Numbered from the stretch's first letter, positions 1-9,153 are shown. The stretch is DNA of 64,000 nt from Hymenobacter crusticola (GCF_002154225.1 NZ_MTSE01000010.1:62001-126000), one strand, 5' to 3'. Numbers and translations: made by a program. The notes: generated by a model not told the origin, from the letters alone.

Positions 1-40
1 TTCTTCTGCTTTGAGACTGCTCGTCCTACGTGAGCTTACG

Positions 41-48
41 TATATTTG
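41..48 (+). promoter_or_regulatory. Putative Bacteroidota -7 promoter box
   Basis: TATATTTG matches the Bacteroidota primary sigma factor -7 consensus TAnnTTTG. It lies 57 nt upstream of the MBL/rhodanese start. No convincing -33 TTTG at the usual distance was found. Confidence 0.5.
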
Positions 49-105
49 AAGTAGTCACGCCTGCTTCCGCGTAAGTAGTCGTGCCTCCCACCACAACCAA
101 CCACC

Positions 106-1482
106 ATGAGTCCTCTGCCGAGTAGTAGTACCTCCGTTCAGATTCAGCAATTTTATGACAAGGGCCTAGCGCATGCCAGCTACGCCATCCGCTGCGGCCG
201 CCAAGTGGCGCTCATCGACCCAGGCCGCGACCCTCAACCTTATTATGATTTCGCCGATGAACACGACGCGCGCATCGTGGCAGTCATCGAAACCCATACC
301 CACGCCGACTTCGTCTCCAGCCATTTAGAAATAGCGGAGGAAGCCGGCGCTACTATTTACTGCAGCAAATATTCGAAAGCTCTTTACCCGCACGATACGT
401 TCGACGACGGCGACCGAATCAACCTAGGTACCATGGAGCTGCACGCCATCAATACGCCCGGCCACTCGCCCGACAGCATCTCAGTACTGCTCATGGACGA
501 TAGCGCCCAGACCCGGGCCGTGTTTACCGGCGACACGCTTTTTGTGGGCGACGTAGGCCGCCCCGATCTGCGCGAAGATGCAGCCCTCGGCAGCCACCAG
601 CGCGAAGAACTTGCCGCGCAACTTTACCGCAGCACCCGCCAGCGGCTGATGTCGCTGCCGCCCGCTACGCGCGTGTACCCAGCGCACGGCCCCGGCTCCT
701 TATGCGGCAAAGTAACCAGCCCCGACCTCGATAGCACCATCGGCAAGGAGTTGAAAACCAACTACGCCCTACAGCCCATGCCGGAGCAGGAGTTCGTGCG
801 CGTATTGTTGGAGGACCAGCCATTTGTGCCGAAGTATTTTCCTTACGATGTCGCGCTCAACAAGCTAGGTGCCCAGCCCTTTGAAGACAGCGTGCGCGCA
901 GTGCCGCGCTTGCAGTCAGATGCGCTGCTAGCAAACGACGTTCTGGTGGTTGATACCCGGCCAGCGGCTTCGTTCCGCGCTAGTCACTTGCCGGGCGCCA
1001 TCAACCTGATGGACGGTGGCAAGTTTGAAACCTGGCTAGGCTCAGTTGTGGGCCCGAAAGAGTCTTTCTATTTGATTGCTGATTCGCAGATTGCCCTCGA
1101 CACGGTTATCCGCAAAACGGCCAAAATTGGCTACGAAACCAACATTCGCGGCGCGTTGCTCACGCCCCCTGTGCTGCCGGTTACCAGTCCTGAGCTCGAC
1201 CTAGAACACGTGCGCCAACGTCCCGAGGATTTTACCATCGTTGATATCCGCAACACAACGGAAAGTAAGCAATCGATTTTTCCGAATGCGCTACACATTC
1301 CCTTGCCCGAATTGCGCGACCGCGCGGGCGAGGTGCCAATCAACAAACCTATTTTGGTGCATTGCGCGGGTGGGTACCGCTCGGCGGCGGGTGCTAGCAT
1401 TTTGCAGGCCGCCCTCCCCGGCGCCACCGTGTACGACCTAGGGGAAGCCATTACGGAGTTTGAGAAGCAGCCCGTGCACTAG
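106..1482 (+). CDS. MBL-fold hydrolase with two rhodanese domains (persulfide dioxygenase type)
   Basis: The 458-aa protein has an N-terminal metallo-beta-lactamase domain (about residues 10-250) of the ETHE1/persulfide dioxygenase type. Metal-ligand candidates are H64, H66, D68, H120, D143 and H194. Two rhodanese-like domains follow. The first (about 265-355) has no catalytic cysteine and looks structural. The second (about 365-455) has the active loop HCAGGYRS with Cys420. This architecture is like staphylococcal CstB, which oxidises persulfide and transfers sulfane sulfur. The likely role is cytoplasmic sulfide or persulfide detoxification; this is inferred from the family. It appears monocistronic, with a terminator downstream. 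No sulfide:quinone reductase or CsoR-like regulator lies beside it. Confidence 0.88.
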   Translation: MSPLPSSSTSVQIQQFYDKGLAHASYAIRCGRQVALIDPGRDPQPYYDFADEHDARIVAVIETHTHADFVSSHLEIAEEAGATIYCSKYSKALYPHDTFDDGDRINLGTMELHAINTPGHSPDSISVLLMDDSAQTRAVFTGDTLFVGDVGRPDLREDAALGSHQREELAAQLYRSTRQRLMSLPPATRVYPAHGPGSLCGKVTSPDLDSTIGKELKTNYALQPMPEQEFVRVLLEDQPFVPKYFPYDVALNKLGAQPFEDSVRAVPRLQSDALLANDVLVVDTRPAASFRASHLPGAINLMDGGKFETWLGSVVGPKESFYLIADSQIALDTVIRKTAKIGYETNIRGALLTPPVLPVTSPELDLEHVRQRPEDFTIVDIRNTTESKQSIFPNALHIPLPELRDRAGEVPINKPILVHCAGGYRSAAGASILQAALPGATVYDLGEAITEFEKQPVH

Positions 1483-1510
1483 GCATCACCTTTCTCAATG
1501 TACTCGCCTC

Positions 1511-1554
1511 GGCTGCGCGGCTTTCCTTCGGAGGTAGCGCGGCCGGGGCTTTTT
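1511..1554 (+). terminator. Rho-independent terminator after the MBL/rhodanese gene
   Basis: GGCTGCGC (1511-1518) pairs with GCGCGGCC (1537-1544) with one G-U pair. The loop can fold into a small TCC/GGA hairpin. The stem is followed by GGGGC and a run of five T. Confidence 0.6.
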
Positions 1555-1667
1555 GCGTCGGCATAGGCAAAGCACCTAGGTTACTCTAGCGCCAAACATA
1601 CCATGCGCCGCACGCCGCCGACGCTTCCCGCAACAGGACCATTCTAGCTTCCTCACCGAAAATCAGC

Positions 1668-1675
1668 TATTTTCG
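1668..1675 (+). promoter_or_regulatory. Putative -7 box of sbcD
   Basis: TATTTTCG, a TTCG variant of TAnnTTTG, lies 28 nt upstream of the sbcD ATG. The same TTCG variant precedes fabG and the gene at 34582. Confidence 0.4.
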
Positions 1676-1703
1676 AAGTTGATTTCTTTGCTTTTCCTCT
1701 CCT

Positions 1704-2927
1704 ATGCGAATTCTTCACACGGCTGATTGGCACCTAGGTCAGCGCTTTATTGGCGGCCACGAGCGTACCGAAGAACACCGGCATTTCCTTACCTGGCTGG
1801 TTCAGACGGTACGCGAACAAGCCGTAGAAGTGCTCGTGGTGGCGGGTGACGTGTTTGATACCGGTTCGCCGTCGAATGCCGCGCTGGAGCTGTACTATAA
1901 CTTTCTGCTGCAAATGCAGGCCACCGACTGCCGCGATATTGTGATAGTGGGCGGCAACCACGATTCGCCTGCCACACTCAATGCCCCGGCTCGCTTGCTA
2001 CGCCACTTGCGCGTGCACGTGGTAGGCTGCGTGCCCGAGTGCTTTGACGAACAAGTACTTGTGCTAGACGATGCCCTCGGCAAACCTGGACTGGTAGTGT
2101 GCGCCATCCCCTTCTTGCGCGACCGGGATGTGCGCCTGTCGGTGCCGGGCGAATCGGCGGAGGAGCGCGAAACCCGCATCCGCCAGGGCATTGCCGACCA
2201 CTACGCTCGCGCCGCCGAGGTCGAGTTGGTGTGGCAGCTCAAAGAGGCAGGCGTGCCGGTACTAGCCACCGGTCACCTGTACGCCGCCGGGGGGGCTGCC
2301 TCCGATTCGGAGCGTACCATTCACGTCGGCAACCTAGGTCAGGTGTCGGCCGAGCACTTCCCAACGGTATTCGATTACGTGGCCCTCGGGCACTTGCACC
2401 GGCCGCAGCGCGTGGGGGGCCGCGAGCATATCCGCTACTCCGGCTCGCCCATTCCCCTCTCCTTCTCCGAAATCGACCACGGCAAAGAGGTGGTCCTACT
2501 GAATTTCGCTTTAGGCAGCGTAACAATCGAACCCCTCGCCGTGCCCGGCAGCCGACGGCTAGCCCGCTTCCATGGCAGCCTGGAAGAAGTGCTCAGCAAG
2601 CTCACCACGTACGACAACACAGGCTACTCGCTGCCCGCCTGGATCGACCTGGAAGTGCGCTCCGAGCTCGGACAAACCGAAGTTGCCGAGCAGCTCCTGA
2701 AGGTCCTTGCAACGCTCGATCGTACCCAGCTTGAAGTTCTAAATCGTCGTCACCTGCGCCTCGTGGCTTTGCGCCCGCTCGATGAGCCCGAGCCTCTTAC
2801 CCGCAGCCTCCACGACTTCACGGAGCGCGAAGTGTTTGAGCGTCGCCTGGAAAGCGAGCCGGAAGAAGCACGCCAAGACCTACTGCGCACCTTCGACGAA
2901 CTCCTAGAATTGATGCGGGAGGCGTAG
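1704..2927 (+). CDS. sbcD: Exonuclease SbcCD subunit D (Mre11-like nuclease)
   Basis: The 407-aa protein is a calcineurin-like metallophosphoesterase of the SbcD/Mre11 family. The metal-binding motifs are in order: HTADWHLG (D8, H10), GDVFDTG (D49), GGNHDSP (N85, H86, D87), then ATGHLY and GHLHRPQ further on. The C-terminal third is the capping and SbcC-interaction region. With SbcC it forms the ATP-dependent complex that opens DNA hairpins and trims double-strand ends. Its partner sbcC starts 1.57 kb downstream on the same strand but not directly adjacent, because an NmrA-like gene lies between them. In most bacteria sbcD and sbcC are adjacent or overlapping. Confidence 0.95.
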   Translation: MRILHTADWHLGQRFIGGHERTEEHRHFLTWLVQTVREQAVEVLVVAGDVFDTGSPSNAALELYYNFLLQMQATDCRDIVIVGGNHDSPATLNAPARLLRHLRVHVVGCVPECFDEQVLVLDDALGKPGLVVCAIPFLRDRDVRLSVPGESAEERETRIRQGIADHYARAAEVELVWQLKEAGVPVLATGHLYAAGGAASDSERTIHVGNLGQVSAEHFPTVFDYVALGHLHRPQRVGGREHIRYSGSPIPLSFSEIDHGKEVVLLNFALGSVTIEPLAVPGSRRLARFHGSLEEVLSKLTTYDNTGYSLPAWIDLEVRSELGQTEVAEQLLKVLATLDRTQLEVLNRRHLRLVALRPLDEPEPLTRSLHDFTEREVFERRLESEPEEARQDLLRTFDELLELMREA

Positions 2928-2968
2928 CGCGCACTATCTATAACATTCTCTGCCTTCGCCTGTATGTC

Positions 2969-2987
2969 TTGTTACGCTTCGTAACAA
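2969..2987. promoter_or_regulatory. Perfect inverted repeat upstream of the NmrA-like gene (operator candidate)
   Basis: TTGTTACG and CGTAACAA form a perfect 8-bp inverted repeat around CTT. TATAATT follows immediately, and the NmrA-like ATG lies 40 nt downstream. There is no T-run, so an operator is more likely than a terminator. The regulator is unknown. Confidence 0.4.
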
Positions 2988-3027
2988 TATAATTGGGCGC
3001 AATCTCAGTTTCTAACAGCAGATTTTA

Positions 3028-3966
3028 ATGGCGACAAAGCCCACCACCCCTAATACCCTAGCTTCAGAACCGGCTACCATCGTGCTAGCTGGCTCTACTG
3101 GCGCCCTAGGTTTATTGATTGCCCATCATCTTCGGCGGCGAGGAGCCACAGTGCGGGCACTGGTGCGCCCGGGCAAGGGCAACACTGCCGAAGCCGCTTC
3201 GCTGCGCTTGCAAGGGTGTGAGCTAATAGAAATTGACTATACTAACGCCGAAGAGCTAACAAAAGCCTGCGCTGGCGCAACGTGCGTGGTATCAGCGCTG
3301 TCGGGGCTGCGCGAGGTGATTGTGGAGGCGCAAACGCGCTTGCTCGACGCGGCCGTAGCCGCGGGGGTGCCGCGCTTTATCCCCTCTGATTACTCAGCCG
3401 ATTTTACCCGTTTGCCAGAGGGCTCAAACCGCAACTTCGACCTGCGCCGGGAGTTTCAGCGCCGAGTTGATCAAGCACCCATTCAAGCCACGTCTATTCT
3501 CAACGGCATGTTCATGGACCTGCTCAAGGGTCAGGCGCCGGTTGTGTTGCAAGGTCCGCGCCGAGTGGTGTACTGGGGCGACGCCGATCAGCCGCTGGAT
3601 TTTACCACCATGGTCGACACCGCCAACTTCACCGCCGCCGCCGCCCTCGACCCAAGCACCCCTAGGTACTTGCGCGTGGCCGGTGAAGTAGCCAGCATCC
3701 GCGAGTTGCAGGCCGACGCCAGCAAAGCCACGGGAAAGCCCTATAAGTTGTTCCGGGTTGGAAGCCTAGGTTTTTTGAAAGGCATGATCAACGTGACGCG
3801 CACCCTGATGCCAGCCAAAGACGAAGTATTCCCACCTTGGCAGGGTATGCAGTATTTGCACAACATGTTCACGGGCCTAGCGAAATTAGAGGAGCCGCTA
3901 GACAACGACCGTTACCCGGATATTCAATGGACCAAAGTGCCAGACGTACTGACAGCAAAACGTTAG
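3028..3966 (+). CDS. NmrA-like NAD(P)-binding protein
   Basis: The 312-aa protein has an N-terminal Rossmann fold with the glycine motif GSTGALG at residues 22-28. The residues that follow (ALVRPG) match NmrA and isoflavone-reductase-like atypical short-chain dehydrogenases. The middle contains a PSDYSADF segment where this family often has the substrate pocket. No classical YxxxK catalytic pair is evident, so it may act as a redox sensor or as a reductase of unknown substrate. It lies between sbcD and sbcC, with its own upstream inverted repeat and a strong terminator, so it is probably transcribed alone. Confidence 0.8.
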   Translation: MATKPTTPNTLASEPATIVLAGSTGALGLLIAHHLRRRGATVRALVRPGKGNTAEAASLRLQGCELIEIDYTNAEELTKACAGATCVVSALSGLREVIVEAQTRLLDAAVAAGVPRFIPSDYSADFTRLPEGSNRNFDLRREFQRRVDQAPIQATSILNGMFMDLLKGQAPVVLQGPRRVVYWGDADQPLDFTTMVDTANFTAAAALDPSTPRYLRVAGEVASIRELQADASKATGKPYKLFRVGSLGFLKGMINVTRTLMPAKDEVFPPWQGMQYLHNMFTGLAKLEEPLDNDRYPDIQWTKVPDVLTAKR

Positions 3967-3990
3967 TTTCTAACAAGACACTTGACACTA

Positions 3991-4030
3991 AAAGCAACGC
4001 CACCTAGGTTACCTAGGTGGCGTTGTTGGT
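3991..4030. terminator. Bidirectional terminator, 14-bp perfect stem
   Basis: CAACGCCACCTAGG (3995-4008) and CCTAGGTGGCGTTG (4012-4025) form a perfect stem around a 3-nt loop. It is flanked by an A-rich stretch on the left and TTGGTTT on the right. It sits after the NmrA-like stop and directly at the end of the minus-strand frame at 4031-4252. Both arms contain the CCTAGG motif that is frequent in this window. Confidence 0.75.
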
Positions 4031-4252
4031 TTAGCGTTTCCACTGCGTTTTGCGAAACCGCTTCCAACTTCGCTGCCGATTTAGAATGGTAGCGTTCGAA
4101 GTTTCAACTCCGTGCGGAAAGCAAAATGGACATTCATTCTTGCAGTGGGTTACCCGCGCAACTTGCACATTTGAAATCTTGGTGGGCAGAGCAGCAAATG
4201 GTCTTTCTGCAAGGATGCCAAAGGATTTTATGAGTTGTTTGACTCGTTTCAT
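4031..4252 (-). CDS. Possible small cysteine-containing basic protein
   Basis: A 73-aa frame has an ordered-looking sequence: a basic N-terminus, then a cluster HCKNECPFCFPHG (residues 36-48) with three cysteines and two histidines that could bind a metal, then a very basic tail ending in RKTQWKR. I do not recognise a named family. Its stop codon lies directly against a bidirectional hairpin terminator, which supports transcription on this strand. An overlapping plus-strand frame of similar size (4050-4262) has no comparable pattern. It could still be chance. No strong ribosome binding site is visible, which is normal for Bacteroidota. Confidence 0.42.
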   Translation of the reverse strand: MKRVKQLIKSFGILAERPFAALPTKISNVQVARVTHCKNECPFCFPHGVETSNATILNRQRSWKRFRKTQWKR

Positions 4253-4367
4253 AAAGCTTTAGGTTGGTACCTAAAGCGGGCTTCCCTTAGCGAATGTGGG
4301 CATAAGAATCATAGCAGCTGAAAGATTATAGCGGCGTTTTTACTTGCCTCCGCAGCACAAGTATAGG

Positions 4368-4375
4368 TATCTTCG
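4368..4375 (+). promoter_or_regulatory. Putative -7 box of sbcC
   Basis: TATCTTCG lies 117 nt upstream of sbcC. A TTG at 4344-4346 could be part of a -33 element. This suggests sbcC has its own promoter, separate from sbcD. Confidence 0.4.
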
Positions 4376-4492
4376 TGGTCTTACAAGTTTGTAGTGACGG
4401 CATTTTGCGGCTCTTCTCTTAGCTGCCCTCACGTCACTTAGCACGACAGTCTCTTAGCTCTACCCGGTTCTTTCTTTCGCCGGCTTCCACCT

Positions 4493-7400
4493 ATGAAAAT
4501 TCTCCGCGTCCGCTTCTTCAACCTGAACTCACTGCGCGGGCAGCACGAAGTCGATTTTGCCAACTCGCCGCTCGTTGATGCCGGCTTGTTTGCCATTACC
4601 GGCGCTACTGGCGCGGGCAAAACCACTATTCTCGACGCCATTACCCTAGCCCTCTACGGCCAAGTGCCGCGCCACGACGGCAGCGGCCCCGAGCAGGTGA
4701 TGAGCCATGGCACGGGCGAAAGTTGGGCGGAAGTGGAGTTTGCCGTGAATGGCAACTGGTACCGCGCCAAGTGGGGCCAGCACCGCGCCCGCAAGCGCCC
4801 TGATGGCCCCCTGCAAGATTCGCGCATGGAGCTGAGCGAACGGCGCGTGATAGGGGGCGAAGAAACCTGGCCTTTTCTGGAGACCTACAAGTCGAAGGTC
4901 CCGAGTAAAGTGGCGGAGCTGAGCGGCCTAGAATACCGGCAGTTTTTGCGCTCGGTGTTGCTGGCGCAGGGTGAGTTTACGCGGTTTCTGAAGTCGAGTC
5001 CCGGTGAGCGGGCACAGTTGCTGGAGAAGATTACGGATACGCGTAAGTACTCAGATATTTCCGTGTTTGCCTTCCGTAAGGCGAAGGAAGAGGCTCAGCA
5101 CGTAGACGTATTGCGCGCCGGGCTGGCTGGCGTCACGCTGCTTTCCGCCGCGGAAGTGCTGGAGCTAGAAGCGGAAGTACAGAACCTGCAAAGCCAAGTA
5201 ACCATTGCTACTAAGGAGCAACAGCGTCTGACGGAAGCACAAAACTGGCTCAACCGCTTGATTGAGCTTACCACGCAGCAGCACCGCGGCCAACAGCAGC
5301 TTACGGAGCTCACGGCCAAAGCTGAAACGCTAGTTCCCGCCCAGCAACGCCTCGATAAGCACGCCCAAGCCCTACCCTTCCGCACGCCGTGGGCGTTGCT
5401 ACAGCGCGCGGAAGAAGACATTCAGAAGCTCCGGCGCAGTGCAGACGATTTGCGCCAGCAGCTTCCCCAGCTCCAACAGCAGCTAGCTGCTGCCACCCAA
5501 GTACGCACTGCTGCTGCCGAAGCTAGAACGGCAGCTCTGGCAACTCAGCAGGAGCAGGAACCTCGCTTGCGCGCCGCTGAGCAGCTCGATTTGCTAGTGC
5601 AGCGCGACGAAGATCTGCTCCTACAAGCTAGGCAGCTCTACGACCAAAGAAACGAGCAGTGCAAACGCCAGAAAGCGGAGCTAGACCAACTGGCGGCGCA
5701 GGCGCGCGCCTTCCAGCAACAAGTAACCGAGCTAGTAGCGTGGCTCAACCAACACCGGCCTCTAGCCGAGCTAGCCGACACTCTACCAGAACTCACAGCT
5801 CACCTGCAGGACTGGGACCATCTGCGCAGCGAGCTAGGCCAGCTACGGCAACGCCAACAAGGGCTTCAGCAACGGCAGCGGCAAGCAGCAGAGGCTGTTA
5901 CGAAGCACCAGCAGCAGGCTAGCTTCGCCCAGCAGCAGCTCACCGACCTAGGCGCGCAGTTGCAAGTTGCCGCCACTCACCGCGACCAGTGGCTGCGGCG
6001 GTTGCACCATCACCGGGCGCAGCTAGAGCGCGATTATCAGGCGCAGCAGCAGCACTGGGACGACCTGCGCCGCTCCATGCAGCTCCAGCAGCTTATTCTT
6101 TCGCACACCGAAACGCGCGAACTGCTCACGCCGGGGCAGCCGTGCCCGGTGTGTGGTGCCCTTGAGCACCCTTTTGCTGCTGGTCTGCTAGGCATCAGCG
6201 AAGAGTCGTTGGAGCGCGACAAAAACCGGGAAGAGGAGCTTAGCCAGAAGGTACGCGCGCTGAACACGCGCCTGAACCGCACGTCGACTTACGTGAACAT
6301 GCTGGAGCAAGCCGGCGGACAGCTTACTGCCGCCCTGCCGGGTACCTTGTCTTTGCTGTTGGAAGCCGACGAAAAGACAGCTGCCGACGAAGTAAAGGCG
6401 GTGGTGCAGCAGCTACGCACCCTAGAGCAACAACGACCGGCAGCCGAAGTAGCGTTAGCGCAAGCGCTTAGCCAGCAGGAAAGTGCACAGCGCCAGCAGC
6501 AGGAATACCAGCAAGACCTAGCCACGGTAACCGCCGCGCTTCACGACGCGGAAGAGCGCGTACCGCTAGTGAAGCAGCAGATCAGCAGTTTGCTGAGCAG
6601 CTTTGGATTGAGCTTCAATGAGGAAAATGGGCGGGAGCTAATTGCTCGGTGTCGGCAGCTCAGCGCGGAGTTTGAGCAGAAGAAAGAGGCATTGGCTTCG
6701 CTGGAAAAGCAGAGCGAAACCAGCCAAGCTAGGTTGAATGAACTCGGCAAAAATCACACGGAAACCCATCAGTGGCTGCGCGAAAACAAGCAGGACTTGG
6801 TCGATAAGTATGCCGCCATTCAGCAGCAGAAAGCGCAACGCCAGGCCCTTTTTGCAGGCCCTGACATAGCCGTGGCTCGCCAGCAGTTTGCCGATGAAGT
6901 GCAGCGCCGTACCGCGGAGCTGGAGCGCCTCACGCAAACGCTGCACGAACAGCAAACCCGTTTCACCCGCGCTGAAGATCAGCTTCGGCAGCGTGAGCAG
7001 GATGCGGAGCACCAGCACCAAGAGCGCCAGCACCAGCATGCTGCCCTCGTTGCTAGCCTAGCGGCTGCGGGACTCCCCCACGACCCTGCGGCGCTGACCA
7101 GCTTGCTCTTACCCGATACAGAAGCACGCCGCCTCACCGATGAGCTACAAAGCCATGAGCGCGCCGTGGCCGCTATCCAGCAGCGCCTCGCCGAAGCCGC
7201 CCAACAGCTTCAGGTAGAACAAGCGCGGGCCCTGACCGATGAGCCTTCCGAAACGATTCGTGAGAAAGTCAAAGCTCTTAATGAAAACCTAGCCCTGCTC
7301 AACCAGCAGCTAGGGCAACGGCAGCAGCGCCTCGCCGATCATCACCGCGGCCTAGAGCGGCATGCCAAGCTAGCCGTTGAGCTAGAGCAGCAGCAGCAAG

Positions 7401-7924
7401 AAGCTCGCCGCTGGCGCGGCCTCGCCGACCTCATTGGCGCAGCCGACGGGAAGAAGTTCAGCGAGTTTGCTCAAGGCCTAACCCTGGCCCGCCTGACGGA
7501 GCTAGCCAACCGCCACCTGCACCGCCTCAACGACCGCTACCGCATCACACGGAACCCCGACGAGCACCTTGACCTGCTCATCGTCGATCATTACCAAGCC
7601 GATAGCACGCGCTCCATGAATTCGCTATCAGGTGGCGAAAGCTTTCTGGTGAGTCTAGCGCTAGCCCTAGGTCTGTCAGAATTAGCAGGCCGCAAAACGC
7701 AGATCGACACGCTATTTATTGACGAAGGCTTCGGTACACTCGACCCTGACACGCTAGATGTGGCGCTTTCTGCATTAGAAACGTTGCAGGGCTCCGGCAA
7801 AATGATTGGCGTCATCTCGCACGTAGATGCCTTGAAGGAGCGCGTCACCACGCAGATTCACGTGCGTAAGGGCGCCGGAGGAGTAAGCTCCCTACGCGTA
7901 GTAGGGTTTGGCGAAACTAGCTAG
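4493..7924 (+). CDS. sbcC: Exonuclease SbcCD subunit C (SMC/Rad50-like ATPase)
   Basis: The 1143-aa protein is an SMC-like ATPase. The N-terminal half-site has Walker A GATGAGKTT (37-45). Two long glutamine- and alanine-rich coiled coils flank a zinc hook, C551-P-V-C554. The C-terminal half has the ABC signature LSGGESF followed by Walker B LFIDEGFGTLD. It dimerises through the hook and works with SbcD to cleave hairpins and blocked ends. The length is typical of the family. The frame is intact across the repetitive coiled coil. It ends 15 bp from a convergent gene with no obvious terminator in the gap. Confidence 0.96.
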   Translation: MKILRVRFFNLNSLRGQHEVDFANSPLVDAGLFAITGATGAGKTTILDAITLALYGQVPRHDGSGPEQVMSHGTGESWAEVEFAVNGNWYRAKWGQHRARKRPDGPLQDSRMELSERRVIGGEETWPFLETYKSKVPSKVAELSGLEYRQFLRSVLLAQGEFTRFLKSSPGERAQLLEKITDTRKYSDISVFAFRKAKEEAQHVDVLRAGLAGVTLLSAAEVLELEAEVQNLQSQVTIATKEQQRLTEAQNWLNRLIELTTQQHRGQQQLTELTAKAETLVPAQQRLDKHAQALPFRTPWALLQRAEEDIQKLRRSADDLRQQLPQLQQQLAAATQVRTAAAEARTAALATQQEQEPRLRAAEQLDLLVQRDEDLLLQARQLYDQRNEQCKRQKAELDQLAAQARAFQQQVTELVAWLNQHRPLAELADTLPELTAHLQDWDHLRSELGQLRQRQQGLQQRQRQAAEAVTKHQQQASFAQQQLTDLGAQLQVAATHRDQWLRRLHHHRAQLERDYQAQQQHWDDLRRSMQLQQLILSHTETRELLTPGQPCPVCGALEHPFAAGLLGISEESLERDKNREEELSQKVRALNTRLNRTSTYVNMLEQAGGQLTAALPGTLSLLLEADEKTAADEVKAVVQQLRTLEQQRPAAEVALAQALSQQESAQRQQQEYQQDLATVTAALHDAEERVPLVKQQISSLLSSFGLSFNEENGRELIARCRQLSAEFEQKKEALASLEKQSETSQARLNELGKNHTETHQWLRENKQDLVDKYAAIQQQKAQRQALFAGPDIAVARQQFADEVQRRTAELERLTQTLHEQQTRFTRAEDQLRQREQDAEHQHQERQHQHAALVASLAAAGLPHDPAALTSLLLPDTEARRLTDELQSHERAVAAIQQRLAEAAQQLQVEQARALTDEPSETIREKVKALNENLALLNQQLGQRQQRLADHHRGLERHAKLAVELEQQQQEARRWRGLADLIGAADGKKFSEFAQGLTLARLTELANRHLHRLNDRYRITRNPDEHLDLLIVDHYQADSTRSMNSLSGGESFLVSLALALGLSELAGRKTQIDTLFIDEGFGTLDPDTLDVALSALETLQGSGKMIGVISHVDALKERVTTQIHVRKGAGGVSSLRVVGFGETS

Positions 7925-7939
7925 GCGTTATGTTTCAGC

Positions 7940-9013
7940 TTACGAGGCCATTGCCTTAGCGCCCACTTCCCGAATTTCCGTCCAGCTCCAGTACCGCCTG
8001 GGCGTAATGGCCGCGTAATGCTGCTGGAAGAACGTGACTATCTCGTGCTCCATCACTTCTGGGGGCATCGAAGACGTGTAGATTGGACGCTGATCGGGGT
8101 CGGCGTAGCGCTGCGCTTTGGTAAGGCCTTTGCCCGCAAGACGCAACAACGGCCCCGTGTCGGTCACGGGGTCGAAGGTCCAGCGGCGGGCGCTGGTTTC
8201 CAGGGCGTTCAGGCGAGTAGCTAGGTTATCGAGTGGCAAACGGGGCAGCGTCGGCCGCGACTCTAGGTCGATCCACGTGGTGTATTTGTATTCAAATTCA
8301 TACCGTTGCCCACCGTAGCAGCTTAGCACCATATCAAAGCCCGCCGTCGGCCCAAACAAGGCGTAGTACGGCAGCGGCTCCGGCGTGTGCACCACCAGCA
8401 GCCCAATTTCTGGGTAGCGCGTGAGGTATGTAGCAGAGCTTTGCATAACGGCACTAGCCTCGTGTACGCGCACAAACTCCGGCTCCCAAGCTCCACGGCC
8501 GACCTCCGGATTTTCCAGTATTTCGCCGAAGGCGGGCAGAAACCACGCAAATTTGTCAGCGGAAGCTTCATCCTCGCGACGCCGAACGGCTGGTGCCCCA
8601 AAAGGCGGGTAAAACAGTGCTTTTTCTTTGGCGTTAAGCCAACACACCAGCTTTAAGGCGTGGTCAGCTAGTGGGTTGTTCCAATCTAGCTCCCGAAAAT
8701 CGCCGAGGGTGGCCGTGAGCCGCAGCAGCGCTTCGTGGCGCAGAGCGGCCTCAGGATACAGCAAGCTCCACACCCCCACAAACCCATCTACATCAAAATG
8801 ATTGGCCGACACAGCTGCTGCAGCGAAGCCAGGCACAGTAGGCGCGCGCAAAGCACGCAACACAGAGCCAGCGCTGGTATCATCGCGCAACGACTCCGGA
8901 GTAGCGGCGCCGCGCCAATGGGCGAGCACCAGCGCGGCACCTAGGCCAGTACTATCTACTAGAATAGTAGGCTGTTGACGCAATTGGGCGAAGGGAACAA
9001 AATAGTGTTGCAT
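7940..9013 (-). CDS. Uncharacterised conserved protein (DUF6687-like, tentative)
   Basis: The protein has 357 aa when started at the ATG at 9013. The open frame extends upstream to a GTG at 9151, but that extension is a low-complexity arginine-rich stretch typical of non-coding translation. The protein is soluble-looking, with no signal peptide or membrane segment. Near the N-terminus it carries LVDSTGLGAA and then SANHFDVDGFVGVWSL, where the NHFDVDG string is reminiscent of metal- or phosphate-binding motifs. I associate this pattern tentatively with DUF6687 proteins of Bacteroidota and Firmicutes; no function is known to me. It lies downstream of an HNH nuclease gene on the same strand, 140 bp apart. 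Confidence 0.7.
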   Translation of the reverse strand: MQHYFVPFAQLRQQPTILVDSTGLGAALVLAHWRGAATPESLRDDTSAGSVLRALRAPTVPGFAAAAVSANHFDVDGFVGVWSLLYPEAALRHEALLRLTATLGDFRELDWNNPLADHALKLVCWLNAKEKALFYPPFGAPAVRRREDEASADKFAWFLPAFGEILENPEVGRGAWEPEFVRVHEASAVMQSSATYLTRYPEIGLLVVHTPEPLPYYALFGPTAGFDMVLSCYGGQRYEFEYKYTTWIDLESRPTLPRLPLDNLATRLNALETSARRWTFDPVTDTGPLLRLAGKGLTKAQRYADPDQRPIYTSSMPPEVMEHEIVTFFQQHYAAITPRRYWSWTEIREVGAKAMAS

Positions 9014-9153
9014 GAATCGTAATGAGAAACGGCTCAGCCAGCGCGCTTCAGCCCGCCGCCGGAAAGCTCGAAGATAAGACCAGTGCCTTCTAGGGGTATG
9101 CTGCTGACGGAAACGATACGAGCTTTTGTGCGCGAAGAAAGCATGTGCCACCC

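Noticed and set aside
2099..2734. 211-aa frame inside sbcD in another phase
   Set aside because: Arginine, alanine and proline-rich low-complexity translation, entirely within sbcD; typical out-of-phase shadow.
4050..4262. Plus-strand 70-aa frame opposite the small cysteine protein
   Set aside because: No ordered motif and no promoter or terminator in the right place; the minus-strand frame ends at a terminator and has a structured Cys/His cluster.
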